Shown here in pieces: positions 37,540 to 49,977 of a stretch of 64,000 nucleotides of DNA; the stretch's first letter is position 1, and every line of letters begins with the position of its first letter. Source of the stretch: Clusia tigrina (lineage: Eukaryota; Arthropoda; Insecta; Diptera; Clusiidae); the NCBI GenBank assembly GCA_920105625.2, contig OV050030.1:217914325-217978324 (forward strand), given 5' to 3'. The translations under genes and the position numbers were made by a program. The notes beneath the pieces are model-generated. The model made no database searches. It was not told the origin of the DNA and worked only from the letters and a program-made list of their open reading frames with translations.

Positions 37540-39840
37540 TCTGCCTCAGTCGGCGTCGCAGTCGGCGTCGCAGCCTCTGTCAGCGTCTCTGTAGGATTCT
37601 CAGTCGCTGCCGCTGTCGATTGGGGGGTCTGCTGCCTTCTCTGTGCCTATATCTACCCCTATCTGCCTCAGTCGGCGTCTCAGTCGGCTTCGCAGCCTCT
37701 GTCAGCGTCTCTGTATGCGTCTCAGTCGCTGCCGCTGTCGATTAGGGAGTCTGTTTCCTTCCCTATGCCTATATCTACACCTATCGCCCTGAGTCGGCGT
37801 CGCAGCCGTTGTCAGCGTCTCTGTAGGTTTCTCAGTCGCTGCCGCAGTCGATTGGAGGTCTGCTGCCTTATCTATGCCGATATCTACCCCTATCTGCCTC
37901 AGTCGGCGTTTCAGTCGGTGTCGCAGCCTCTGTCAGTGTCTCTGTAGGCGTATCAGTCGCTGCCGCTGTCGATTGGGGAGGTCTGCTGCCTTCTCTATGC
38001 CTATATCTACCCCTATCTGCCTGCGTCTCTGTAGGCATCTCAGTCGCTGCCGCTGCCGATTGTGGGGGTCTGCTGCTTCTCTATGCCAATATCTACCCCT
38101 ACCTGCCTCTGTCACCGTCTCTGTAGGCGCCTCAGTCGCTGCCGCCGTCGATTGGGGGGTCTGATGCCTTCTCTATGCCAATATCTACCCCTATCTGCCT
38201 CAGTTGGCGTCTCAGTCGGCGTCGCAGCCTCTGTCAGCGTCTCTGTAGGCGTCCCAGTCGCTGCCGCTGTCGACTGGGTGGTCTGCTGCCTTCTCTATGC
38301 CTATATCTACACCTATCTGCCTCATTCGGCGTCGCAGCGTCTGTCAGCGTCTCTGTAGGAGTTTCAGTCGTTGCCGCTGTCGATTGGGGGGTCTGCTGCC
38401 TTCTCTATGCCTATCTGCCTCAGTCGGTGTCTCAGTCGGATTCGCAGCCTCTGTCAGCGGCTCTGTATGCGTCTCATTCGCTCCCGCTGTCGATTGGGGG
38501 GTCTGCTGCCTTCTCTATGCCTATATCTACCCCTATCTGCCTCAGTCGGCGTCTCTGTAGGAGTCTCAGTCGTTGCCGCCGCCGATTGGGGGGTCTGCTG
38601 TCTCCTCTATGCCTATATCTACCCCTATCTGCCTCAGTTGGCGTCTCAGTCGGCGTCGCAGCCTCTATCAGCGTCTCTGTAGGCGTCTCAGTCGCTGCCG
38701 ATGTCGATTGGGGGGTCTGCTGCCTTATCTATAACGATATCTACCCCTATCTGCCACAGTCGGCGTCTCAGTCGGCGTCGTAGCCTCTGTATGCGTGTCT
38801 GTAGGCGTCTCAGTCAATGCCGCTGTCGATTGGGGGGTCTGCTGCCTTCTCTATGCCTATATCTACCCGTATATGCTCCAGTCGGCGTCTCAGTCGGCAT
38901 CGCAGGCTCAGTCTGCGTGTCCGTAGGAGTCTCAGTCGTTGCCGCTGTCGATTGGGGGTGTGCTGCTTTCTCTATGCCTATATCTACCCCTATCTGACTC
39001 AGTCGAATTCTCAGTCGGCGTCGCAGCCTCTGTCAGCGTCTCTGTAGCCGTCTCAGTCGCTGCCGCTGTATATTGGTGGGTCTGCTGCCTTCTCTATGAC
39101 TACATCTAACCCTAGCTGCCTCAGTCGGCGTCGCAGCCTCTGACAGCATCTCTGTAGGCATCTCAGTCGCTGCTGCTGTCGATTGGGGGGTCTGCTGCCT
39201 TCTGTACCCCTATCTGCCTCAGTCGGCGTCTCAGTCGGCGTCTCTGTAGGCGTCCCAGTCGCTGCCGCTGTCGATTGGGGGGTCTGCTGCCTTCTCTATG
39301 CCTATATCTACTCCTATCTGCCTCAGTCGGCGTCTCAGTCGGCGTCTCAGTTGATGTCGCAGCCTCTTTCAGAGTCTCTGTAGGCTTCTCAGTCGCTGCC
39401 GCTGTCGATTGGGGAGTCTGCTGCCTTCTCTACGCCTATATCTACCCCTATCTGCCTCTGTCAGCGTCTCTGTAGGCGTCTCCGGCAATGCCACTGTCAA
39501 TTGGGGGGTCTGCTGCCTTCTCTATGACTATATCTTACCCTAGCTGCCTCAGTCGGCGTCGCAGCCTCTGACAGCATCTCTGTAGGCGTCTCAGTCGCTG
39601 CTGCTGTCGATTGGGGGCTCTGCTGCCTTCTTTACCCCTATCTGCCTCAGTCGGCGTCTCAGTCGACGTCTCAGTCGGCGTCTCTGTAGGCGTCCCAGTC
39701 GCTGCCGCTGTCGATTGGGGGGTCTGCTGCCTTCTCCAAGCCTATATATACCCCTATCTGCCTCTGTCAGCGTCTCTGTAGGCGTCTCCGGCAATGCCGC
39801 TGTCGACTGGGGGGTCTGCTGCCTTCTCTATGACTATATC
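37540..39840 (+). repeat. Higher-order block, second copy of 25450-27750
   Basis: Same monomer order as 25450-27750. Scattered substitutions are visible, for example CAGTCGGTGTCTC near 38425 and GGCGTCGTAGCC near 38780. Confidence 0.8.
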
Positions 39841-40191
39841 TTACCATAGTTGACTCAGTCGGCGTCGCAGCCTCTGACAGCATCTCTGTAGGCGTCTCAG
39901 TCGCTGCTGCTGTCGATTGGGGGCTCTGCTGCCTTCTCTACCCCTATCTGCCTCAGTCGGCGTCTCAGTCGGCGTCTCTGTAGGCGTCCCAGTCGCTGCC
40001 GCTGTCGATTGGGGGGTCTGCTGCCTTCTATATGCCTATATATACCCCTATCTGCCTCTGTCAGCGTCTCTGTAGGCGCCTCCGGCAATGCCGCTGTCGA
40101 CTAAGGAGATCCGCTGCCTTCTCTATGACTATATCTTACCCTAGCTGCCTCAGCCGGCGTCGCAGCCTCTGACAGCATCTCTGTAGGCGTC

Positions 40192-41038
40192 TCAGTCGCT
40201 GCTGCTGTCGATTGGGGGCTCTGCTGCCTTCTCTACCCCTATCTGCCTCAGTCGGCGTCTCAGTCGGCGTCTCTGTACGCGTCCCAGTCGCTGCCGCTGT
40301 CGATTGGGGGGTCTGCTGCCTTCTCTATGCCTATATATACCCCTATCTGCCTCTGTCAGCGTCTCTGTAGGCGTCTCCGGCAATGCCGCTGTCGACTGGG
40401 GAGGTCTGCTGCCTTCTCTACGCCTATATCTACCCCTATCTGCCTCAGCCGGCGTCTCAGTCGGTGTCTCAGTCGATGTCGCAGCCTCTTTCAGCGTCTC
40501 TGTAGGCATTTCAGTCGCTGCTACTGTCGATTGCTGGGTCTGCTGCCTTCTCTATGACTACATCTACCCCTAGCTGCCTCAACCGGCGTCGAAGCCTCTG
40601 TCAGCATCCCAGTCGCTGCCGCTGTCGATTGTGGGGGTCTCCTGCTTCTCTATGCCTATATCTACCCCTATCTGCCTCAGTCGGCGTCTCAATCGGCGTC
40701 GCAGCCTCTGTCAGCGTCTCTGTAGGAGTATCAGTCGTTGCCGCTGTCGATTGGGGGGTCTGCTGCCTTCTCTATGCCTATCTGCCTCAGTCGGCGTCTC
40801 AGTCGTTGTCGCAGCCTCTTTCAGTGTCTCTGTAGGCATCTCAGTCGCTGCCGTTGTCGACTGGGGAGGTCTGCTGCCTTCTCTACGCCTATATCTACCC
40901 CTATCTGCCTCAGCCGTCTTCTCAGTCGGTGTCTCAGTCGATGTCGCAGCCAATTTCAGCGTCTCTGTAGGCATTTCAGTCGTTGCCGCAGTCGATTGCT
41001 GGGTCTGCTGCCTTCTCTATGACTACATCTACCCCTAG
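40192..41038 (+). repeat. Short higher-order block also at 19522-20368 and 31446-32292
   Basis: A third copy of a seven- to eight-monomer series marked by GTCTCCGGCAA, CTCAACCGGCGTCGAAGCC, AGCCGTCTTCTCAG and GCAGCCAATTTCAGCG. It lies 8746 bp after the 31446 copy. Confidence 0.8.
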
Positions 41039-42517
41039 CTGCCTCAGCCGGCTTCGCAGCCTCTGTCAGCGTCTCTGTAGGCGTCTCAGTCGCTGCCGCT
41101 GTCTATTGGTGGGTCTGCTGCCTTCTCTATGACTACATCTAACCCTAGCTGCCTCAGTCGGCGTCGCAGCCTCTGACAGCATCTCTGTATTCTTCTCAGT
41201 CGCTGCCGCTGTCGATTGGGGGGTCTGCTGCCTTCTCTATGCCTATATCTACCCCTATCTGCTTCAGTCGGCGTCTCAGTCGATGTCGCAGCCTCTTTCA
41301 GCGTCTCTGTATAATTCTCAGCCGCTGTCGCTGTCAATTGGGGAGTCTGCTGCCTTCTCTACGCCTAGATCGACACCTATCTGCCTCTGTCGGCGTCACA
41401 GCCTCTGTCAGCGTCTCTGTAGGCGTCTCAGTCGCTGCCGCTGTCGATTGGGGGGTCTGCTGCCTTCTCTATGACTACATCTAACCCTAGCTGCCTCAGT
41501 CGGCGTCGCAGCCTCTGACAGCATCTCTGTAGGCGTCTCAGTCGCTGCTGCTGTCGATTGGGGGGTCTGCTGCCTTCTCTACCCCTATCTGCCTCAGTCG
41601 GCGTCTCTGTAGGCGTCCCAGTCGCTGCCGCTGTCGAGGGGGCGGTCTTCTGCCTTCTCTATGCCTATATCTACCCCTATCTGCCTCTGTCAGCGTCTCT
41701 GTAGGCTTCTCCGTCAATGCCGCAGTCGATTGGGGGGTCTGCTGCCTTCTCTATGACTACATCTAACCCTAGCTGCCTCAGTCGGCGTCGCAGCCTCTGA
41801 CAGCATCTCTGTAGTCGTCTCAGTCGCTGCTGCTGTCGATTGGGGGGTCTGCTGCCTTCTCTACCCCTATCTGCCTCAGTCGGCGTCTCAGTCGGCGTCT
41901 CTGTACGCGTCCCAGTCGCTGCCGCTGTCGATTGGGGGTCTGCTGCCTTCTCTATGCCTATATCTACCCCTATCTGCCTCTGTCAGCGTCTCTGTAGGCG
42001 TCTCCGTCAATGCCGCATTCGATTGGGGGGTCTGCTGCCTTCTCTATTCTTATATCTACCCCTCTGCCTCAGTCGTCGTCTCAGTCGGCGTCACAGCCTC
42101 TCTCAGCGTCTCTGTAGGCATCTCAGTTGTTGCCGCCGCCGATTGGGGGTATGCTGCCTTCTCTATTCCTATATCTACCCCTATCTGCCTCAGTCGGCGT
42201 CCCAGTCGGCGTTGCAGCCTCTGTCAGCGTCTCTGTAAATATCTCAGTCGTTGCCGCTATCGATTGGCGGGTCTGCTGCCTTCTCTATGCCTATATCTAC
42301 CCCTATCTGCCTCAGTCGGCGTCGCAGCCTCTGTCAGCGTCTCTGTAGGATTCACAGTCGTTGCCGCCGCCGATTGTAGGTCTGCTGCCTTCTCTATGCC
42401 TATATCTACCACTATCTACCGCAGTCGGCGTATCAGTCGGTGTCGCAGCCTCTGTCAGTGTCTCTGTAGGCGTATCAGTCGCTGCCGCTGTCGATTGCTG
42501 GGTCTGCTGCCTTCTCT

Positions 42518-43920
42518 ATGACTACATCTACCCCTAGCTGCCTCAGCCGGCGTCGCAGCCTATGTCAGCATCCCAGTCGCTGCCGCTGTCGATTGTGGGG
42601 GTCTCCTGCTTCTCTGTGCCTATATCTACCCCTATCTGCCTCAGTCGGCGTCTCAGTCCGCGTCGCAGCCTCTGTCAGCGTCTCTGTAGGAGTCTCAGTC
42701 GTTGCCGCTGTCGATTGGGGGGTCTGCTGCCTTCTCTATGCCTATCTGCCTCAGTCGGCGTCTCAGTCGGCCTCGCAGCCTTTGTCAGCGTCTCTGTAGG
42801 CTTCTCAGTCGCTGCCGCTGTCGTTTGGGGGGTCTACTGCTTTCTCTACGCCCAGATCTACACCTATCTGCCTCAGTCGGCGTCGCAGTCGGCGTCGCAG
42901 CCTCTGTCACCGTCTCTATAGGATTCTCAGTCGCTGCCGCTGTCGATTGGGGGGTCTGCTGCCTTCTCTGTGCCTATATCTACCCCTATCTGCCTCAGTC
43001 GGCGTCTCAGTCGGCTTCGCAGCCTCTGTCAGCGTCTCTGTATGCGTCTCAGTCGCTGCCGCTGTCGATTAGGGAGTCTGTTTCCTTCCCTATGCCTATA
43101 TCTACACCTATCGCCCTGAGTCGGCGTCGCAGCCGTTGTCAGCGTCTCTGTAGGTTTCTCAGTCGCTGCCGCAGTCGATTGGAGGTCTGCTGCCTTATCT
43201 ATGCCGATATCTACCCCTATCTGCCTCAGTCGGCGTATCAGTCGGTGTCGCAGCCTCTGTCAGTGTCTCTGTAGGCGTATCAGTCGCTGCCGCTGTCGAT
43301 TGGGGAGGTCTGCTGCCTTCTCTATGCCTATATCTACCCCTATCTGCCTGCGTCTCTGTAGGCATCTCAGTCGCTGCCGCTGTCGATTGTGGGGGTCTGC
43401 TGCTTCTCTATGCCAATATCTACCCCTACCTGCCTCTGTCACCGTCTCTGTAGGCGCCTCAGTCGCTGCCGCCGTCGATTGGGGGGTCTGATGCCTTCTC
43501 TATGCCAATATCTACCCCTATCTGCCTCAGTTGGCGTCTCAGTCGGCGTCGCAGCCTCTGTCAGCGTCTCTGTAGGCGTCCCAGTCGCTGCCGCTGTCGA
43601 CTGGGTGGTCTGCTGCCTTCTCTATGCCTATATCTACACCTATCTGCCTCATTCGGCGTCGCAGCCTCTGTCAGCGTCTCTGTAGGAGTATCAGTCGTTG
43701 CCGCTGTCGATTGGGGGGTCTGCTGCCTTCTCTATGCCTATCTGCCTCAGTCGGCGTCTCAGTCGGATTCGCAGCCTCTGTCAGCGGCTCTGTATGCGTC
43801 TCATTCGCTCCCGCTGTCGATTGGGGGGTCTGCTGCCTTCTCTATGCCTATATCTACCCCTATCTGCCTCAGTCGGCGTCTCTGTAGGAGTCTCAGTCGT
43901 TGCCGCCGCCGATTGGGGGG
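42518..43920 (+). repeat. Higher-order block shared with 37191-38593
   Basis: The monomer order matches 37191-38593 at a constant offset of 5327, with small substitutions only. Beyond 43920 the copies part, so a breakpoint lies there. Confidence 0.8.
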
Positions 43921-45385
43921 TCTACTGCCTTCTCTACGCCTAGATCTACACCTATCTGCCTCAGTCGGCGTCGCAGTCGGCGTCGCAGCCTCTGTGAGCG
44001 TCTCTGTATGCGTCTCAGTCGCTGCCGCTGTCGATTGGGGAGGACTGCTGCCTTCTCTATGCCAATATCTACCCCTATCAGCCTCAGTCGGCGTCTCAGT
44101 CGGCGTCGCAGCCTCTGTATGCGTGTCTGTAGGCGTCTCAGTCAATGCCGCTGTCGATTGGGGGGTCTGCTGGCTTCTCTACCCCTATCTGCCTCAGTCG
44201 GCGTCTCAGTCGGCGTCTCTGTATGCGTCCCAGTCGCTGCCGCTGTCGATTGGGGGGTCTGCTGCCTTCTATATGCCTATATCTACCCCTATCTGCCTCA
44301 GTCGGCGTCTCAGTCGGTGTTGCAGCCTCTGTCAGCGTCTCTCTAGGTGTCTCAGTCGCTGCTGCTGTAAATTGGGGAGGTCTCAGTTGATGTCGCAGCC
44401 TCTTTCAGAGTCTCTGTAGGCTTCTCAGTCGCTGCCGCTGTCGATTGGGGAGTCTGCTGCCTTCTCTACGCCTAGATCGACACCTATCTGCCTCTGTCGA
44501 CGTCACATCCTTTGTCAGCGTCTCTGTAGGCGTCTCAGTCGCTGCTGCTGTCGATTGGGGGCTCTGCTGCCTTCTCTACCCATATCTGCCTCAGTCGGCG
44601 TCTCAGTCGGCGTCTCTGTAGGCGTCCCAGTCGCTGCCGCTGTCGATTGGGGGGTCTGCTGCCTTCTCTATGCCTATATCTACCCCTATCTGCCTCTGTC
44701 AGCGTCTCTGTAGGCGTCTCCGGCAATGCCGCTGTCGATTGGGGGGTCTGCTGCCTTCTCTACGCCTATATCTACCCCTATCAGCCTCTGTCACCGTCTC
44801 TATAGGCACCTCAGTCTCTGCCGCTGTCGATTGGGGGTTCTGATGCCTTCTCTATACCAATATCTACCCCTATCTGCCTCAGTCGGCGTCTCAGTCGGTG
44901 TTGCAGCCTCTGTCAGCGTCTCTCTAGGTGTCTCAGTCGCTGCTGCTGTAAATTGGGGAGGTCTGCTACCGTCTCTATGATTATATCTACCCCTATCTAC
45001 CTCAGTTGGCGTCTGAGTCGGCGTCGCCGCATTTGCCAGCGTCTCGATTAGGGAGTCTGTTTCCTTCCCTATGCCTATATCTACACCTATCGCCCTGAGT
45101 CGGCGTCGCAGCCTTTGTCAGCGTCTCTGTAGGCTTCTCAGTCGCTGCCGCAGTCGATTGGAGGTCTGCTGCCTTATCTGTGCCGAAAACACCCCTATCT
45201 GCCTCAGTCGGCGTCTCAGTCGGCGTCGCAGCCTCTGTCTGCGTCTCTGTAGGCTTCTCAGTCAATGCCGCTGTCGATTGGGGGGTCTGCTGCTTCTCTA
45301 TGCCAATATCTACCCCTATCTGCCTCAGTCGGCGTCTCAGTCGGCGTCGCAGCATCTGACTGCGTCTCTGTAGGCTTTTCAGTCA

Positions 45386-47740
45386 ATGCCGCTGTCGATT
45401 GGGGGATCTGCTGCCTTCTCTATGGCTATGTCTACCCCTATCTACCTCAGTCGGCGTCGCATCCTCAGTCAGCGTGTCTGTAGGAGTCTCAGTCGTTACC
45501 GCTGTCGTTTGGGAGTCTGCTGCCTTCTCTATGCCAATATCTACCCCTATCTGCCTCAGTCGGCGTCTCAGTCGGCATCGCAGCCTCTGTCAGCGTCTCT
45601 GTAGGCGTCTCAGTCGCTGCCGCTCTCTATTGGTGGGTCTGCTGCCTTCTCTATGCCTATATCTACCCCTATCTGCCTAAGTCGGCGTCTCAGTCAGCGT
45701 CGCAGCCTCTGTCAGCGTCTCTGTAGGCGACCCAGTCGCTGCCGCTGTCGATTGTGGAGGTCTGCTGCTTCTCTATGCCAATATCTACCCCTATCTTCCT
45801 CAGTCGGCGTCTCAGTCGGCGTCGAAGCCTCTGACTGCGTCTCTGTAGGCTTTTCAGTCAATGCCGCTGTCGATTGGGGCGTCTGCTGCCTTCTCTATGC
45901 CTATATCTAACCCTAGCTGCCTCAGTCGGCGTTGCAGCCTCTGACAGCATCTCTGTAGGCGTCTCAGTCGCTGCCGCTGTCGATTGTGGGGGTCTGCTGC
46001 TTCTCTATGCCAATATCTACCCCTATCTGCCTCAGTCGGCGTCTTAGTCGGCGTCGCAGCCTCAGTCAGCGTGTCTGTAGGAGGCTCAGTCGCTGTCGCT
46101 GTCGATTGGGGGGTCTGCTGCCTTTTCTACGCCTAGATCTACACCTATCTGCCTCAGTCGGCGTCGCAGCCTCTGTCAGCGTCTCTGTAGGATTCTCAGT
46201 CGCTGCCGCTGTCGATTGGGGGGTCTGCTGCCTTCTCTATGACTACATCTAACCCTAGCTGCCTCAGTCGGCGTGGCAGCCTCTGACAGCATCTCTGTAG
46301 GCGTCTCAGTCGCTGCTGCTGTCGATTGGGGGGTCTGCTGCCTTCTCTACCTCTATCTGCCTCAGTCGGCGTCTCAGTCGGTTTCTCTGTAGGCGTCCCA
46401 GTCGCTGCCGCTGTCGATTGGGGGGTCTGCTGCCTTCTCTTTGCCTATATCTACCCCGCAGCCTCTGTCAGCGTCTCTGTAGGTATCTCAGTTGCTACCG
46501 CTGTCGATTGGCGGGTCTGCTGCCTTCTCTATGTCTATATCTACCCCTATCTGCCTCAGTCGGCGTCGCAGTCTCTGTCAGCGTCTCTGTAGGCGTCTCA
46601 GTCGCTGCCGATGTCGATTGCAGGGTCTGCTGCGTTTTCTAAGCCGATATATACCCCTATCTGACTCAGTTTGCGTTTCAGTCGGTGTCGCAGCCTCTCT
46701 CAGTGTCTCTGTAGGCGTCTCAGTCGCTGCCGCTGTCGATTGGGGAGGTCTGCTGCCTTCTCTATGCCTATATCTACCCCTATCTGCCTCAGTTAGCGTC
46801 TCAGTCGGCGTCGCAGCATCTGCCTGCGTCTCTGTAGGCATCTCAGTCGCTGCCGCTGTCGATTGGGGAGTCTGCTGCCTTCTCTATGCCTATATCTACC
46901 CCTATCTGCCTCAGTCGGCGTCTCAGTCGGCGTCTTAGCCTCTGTATGCGTCTCTGTAGGCGACCCAGTCGCTGCCGCTGTCGATTGTGGGGGTCTGCTG
47001 CTTCTCTATGCCAATATCTACCCCTATTTGCCTCAGTCGGCGTCTCAGTTGGCGTCGCAGCCTCTGTCTTCGTCTCTGTAGGCTTCTCAGTCAATGCCGC
47101 TGTCGATTGGGGGTCTGCTGCTTCTCTATGCCAATATCTACCCCTATCTGCCTCAGTCGGCGTCTCAGTCGGCGCCGCAGCCTCTGACTGCGTCTCTGTA
47201 GGCTTTTCAGTCAATGCCGCTGTCGATTGGGGGATCTGCTGCCTTCTCTATGCCTATGTCTACCCCTATCTGCCTCAGTCGGCGTCGCATCCTCAGTCAG
47301 CGTGTCTGTAGGAGTCTCAGTCGTTGCCGCTGTCGTTTGGGGGTCTGCTGCCTTCTCTTTGCCTATATCTACCCCTATCTGCCTCAGTCGGCGTCTCAGT
47401 CGGCATCGCAGCCTCTGTCAGAGTCTCTGTAGGCGTCTCAGTCGCTGCCGCTCTCTATTGTTGGGTCTGCTGCCTTCTCTATGCCTATATCTACCCCTAT
47501 CTGCCTAAGTCGGCGTCTCAGTCAGCGTCGCAGCCTCTGTCAGCGTCTCTGTAGGCGACCCAGTCGCTGCCGCTGTCGATTGTGGGGGTCTGCTGCTTCT
47601 CTATGCCAATATCTACCCCTATCTTCCTCAGTCGGCGTCTCAGTCGGCGTCGCAGCCTCTGACTGCGTGTCTGTAGGCTTTTCAGTTAATGCCGCTGTCG
47701 ATTGGGGCGTCTGCTGCCTTCTCTATGCCTATATCTAACC
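45386..47740 (+). repeat. Pair of 0.5-kb blocks 1828 bp apart
   Basis: The series at 45386-45910 recurs at 47214-47740 with offset 1828: GGGGGATCTGC, GCATCCTCAGTCAGCG, TGTCGTTTGGG, CTCTCTATTG, CTAAGTCGGCG, GCGACCCAG, CTTCCTCAG, CTTTTCAGT(C/T)AATG. The sequence between is other satellite monomers. Confidence 0.78.
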
Positions 47741-47819
47741 CTAGCTGCCTCAGTCGGCGTTGCAGCCTCTGACAGCATCTCTGTAGGCGTCTCAGTCGCT
47801 GCCGCTATCGATTGGGGGG

Positions 47820-47941
47820 TCTGCTGCCTTCTCTATGCCTATATCTACCCCTATCTGCCTCAGTCGGCGTCTCAGTCGGCTTCGCAGCCTCTGTCAGCGT
47901 CTCTGTATGCGTCTCAGTCGCTGCCGGTGTCGAGTGGGGGG
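47820..47941 (+). repeat. Representative 122-bp satellite monomer
   Basis: One clean monomer measured from one TCTG start to the next. It has a 41-bp pyrimidine-rich block, two 12-bp units, the CAGCCTCTGTCAGCG block, the CAGTCGCTGCCG block and a terminal G run. The next monomer (47942-48052, 111 bp) has one 12-bp unit fewer and one extra base near the G run, showing that length changes mainly in 12-bp steps plus slippage. Confidence 0.9.
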
Positions 47942-49942
47942 TCTGATGCCTTCTCTATGCCTATATCTACCCCTATCTGGCTCAGTCGGCGTCGCAGCCT
48001 CTATCAGCGTCTCTGTAGGCGTCTCAGTCGCTGCCGCTGTCGATTGGGGAGGTCTGCTGCCTTCTCTATGCCTATATCTACCCCTATCTGCCTCAGTTGG
48101 CGTCTCAGTCGGCGTCGCCGCATCTGCCAGCGTCTCTGTAGGTATCTCAGTCGCTGCCGCTGTCGATTGGGGGGTGCGCTGCCTTCTCTATGCCTATATC
48201 TACCCCCATCTGCCTCAGTCGGCGTCTCAGTCGGCGTCGCAGCCTCTGTCAGCGTCTCTGTAGGCGTCTCAGGCGCTGCCGCTGTCGATTGGGTAGGTCT
48301 GCTGCCTTCTCTATGCCTATATCTACCCGTATCTGCCTCAGTTGGCGTCACAGCCACTGTCAGCGTTTCTGTAGGTGTCTCAGTCGCTGCCGCTGTCCAT
48401 TGGGGTGTCTGCTGCCTTCTCTATGCTCCTATCTGCTCCTATCTGCCTCAGTCGGTGTCTCAGTCGGAGTCGCAGCCTCTATCAGCGTCTATGTAGGCGT
48501 CTCAGTCGCTGCCGCTGTCGATTGGGGAGGTCTACTGCTTTCTCTATGCCTATATCTACTCCAATCTGCCTCTGTCAGCGTCTCTGTACGCGTCTCCGCG
48601 TGCCGCAATGCCGCTGTCGATTGGGGGGTCTGCTGCCTTCTCTATGCCTATATCTACCCATATCTGCCTCAGTTGGCGTCTCAGTCGGCGTCGCAGCCTC
48701 TATCAGCGTCTCTGTAGGCGTCTCGGGCGCTGCCGCTGTCGATTGGGTAGGTCTGCTGCCGTCTCTATGCCTATATCTACCCGTATCTGCCTCAGTTGGC
48801 GTTTCAGTTGGCGTCGCCGCATCTGCCAGCTTCTCTGTAGGCATCTCAGTCGCTGCCGCTATCGATTGGGGGTCTGCTGCCTTCTCTATGCCTAGCTGCC
48901 TCAGTCGGCGTCTCAGTCAGGGTCTCTGTAGGCGTCTCAGTCGCGGCCACTGTCGATTGGGGAGGTCTACTGCCTTCTCTATGCCTATATCTAACCCTAT
49001 CTGCCTCAGTCGGCGTCTCAGTCGGCGTCTCAGTCGATGTCGCAGCCTCTTTAAGCGTCTCTGTAGGCTTCTCAATCGCTGCCGCTGTCGATTGGGGAGT
49101 CTGCTGCCTTCTCTACGCCTAGATCTACACCTATCTGCCTCAGTCGGCGTCGCAGCCTTTGTCAGCTTCTCTGTAGGCTTCTCAGTCGCTGCCGCTGTCG
49201 TTTGGGGGGTCTACTGCTTTCTCTACGCCCAGATCTACACCTATCTGCCTCAGTCGGCGTCGCAGCCTCTGTTAGCGTCTCTATGGGATTCTCAGTCGCT
49301 GCCGCTGTCGATTGGAGGGTCTGCTGCCTTCTCTGTGCCTATATCTACCCCTATCTGCCTCAGTCGGCATCTTAGTCAGCTTCGCAGCCTCTATCAGCGT
49401 CTCTGTAGGCGTCTCAGTCGCTGCCGATATCAATTGGGGGTCCGCTGCCTTTTCTACGACAATATCTACCCTTATCTGCCTCAGTCGGCGTTTCAGTCGG
49501 TGTCGCAGCCTCTGTCAGTGTCTCTGTAGGCGTCTCAGTCGCTGCCGCTGTCGATTGGGGAGGTCTGCTGCCTTCTCTATGCCTATATCTACCCCTATCT
49601 GCCGTAGTTAGCGTCTCAGTCGGCGTCGCCGCATCTGCCTGCGTCTCTGTAGGCATCTCAGTCTCTATGCCTATATCTACCACTATATGCCTCAGGCGGC
49701 GTCTCAGTCGGCGTCGCAGCCTCTGTCAGCGTCTCTGTAGGTATCTCAGTCGCTGCCGCTGTCGATTGGGGGGTCTGCTGCCTTCTCTATGACTACATCT
49801 AACCCTAGCTGCCTCAGTCAGCGTCACAGCCTCAGTCAGCGTGTCTGTAGGAGTCCCAGTCGTTGCCGCTGGTGATTGGGGAGTCTGCTGCCTTCTCTAC
49901 GCCTATGTCTACCCCTATCTGCCCCTGTCAGCGTCTCTGTAG

Positions 49943-49955
49943 GCATCTCAGTCGC
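49943..49955 (+). repeat. Target-site duplication, copy at retrotransposon 3' end
   Basis: GCATCTCAGTCGC directly abuts the poly-T (the element's poly(A) seen from the plus strand) and is repeated exactly at 55374-55386. The following T may belong to the target, making it 14 bp. A TSD of this size fits R1-clade integration by target-primed reverse transcription; R1 itself typically makes 14 bp in 28S rDNA. Confidence 0.93.
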
Positions 49956-49977
49956 TTTTTTTTTTTTTTTTTTTTTT
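49956..49977 (-). other. Poly(A) tail of the retrotransposon
   Basis: Twenty-two uninterrupted T on the plus strand (A in sense), directly at the TSD. The first T may be target sequence. A pure tail argues for a recent insertion and fixes the element's orientation as minus. Confidence 0.95.

Larger units (their letters stand above)
1..49955 (+). repeat. Satellite array, left arm (about 110/122-bp monomers)
   Basis: The whole stretch is a head-to-tail tandem array in one orientation. A monomer begins with TCTGCTGCCTTCTCTATG, continues through a pyrimidine-rich block ending near CCCCTATCTGCCT, then carries one to eight 12-bp units (CAGTCGGCGTCT), a block containing CAGCGTCTCTGTAGGCG, the conserved CAGTCGCTGCCGCTGTCGA, and a G run. 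Measured monomers include 122 bp (47820-47941) and 111 bp (47942-48052). The plus strand is rich in T and C, and CpG is abundant. Stop codons fall in every frame and monomer length is often not a multiple of three, so no protein is supported. I saw no inverted monomer and no unrelated insertion. It is probably heterochromatic; whether centromeric, subtelomeric or interstitial cannot be told here. Confidence 0.97.

Noticed and set aside
43502..44419. A 305-codon open frame as a real protein
   Set aside because: It is a run of satellite monomers read through. Composition changes at each monomer as the frame shifts, and no domain is visible.
1..49955. A CRISPR-like array of direct repeats and spacers
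   Set aside because: The units are contiguous diverged monomers with no unique spacers, and the window is eukaryotic.
49900..49960. Insertion at an R1-type 28S rDNA site
   Set aside because: The satellite contains CCCTATCT, which resembles part of the 28S R1 target as I recall it, but the integration point is elsewhere in the monomer (after CAGTCGC), and no rDNA flanks are present.
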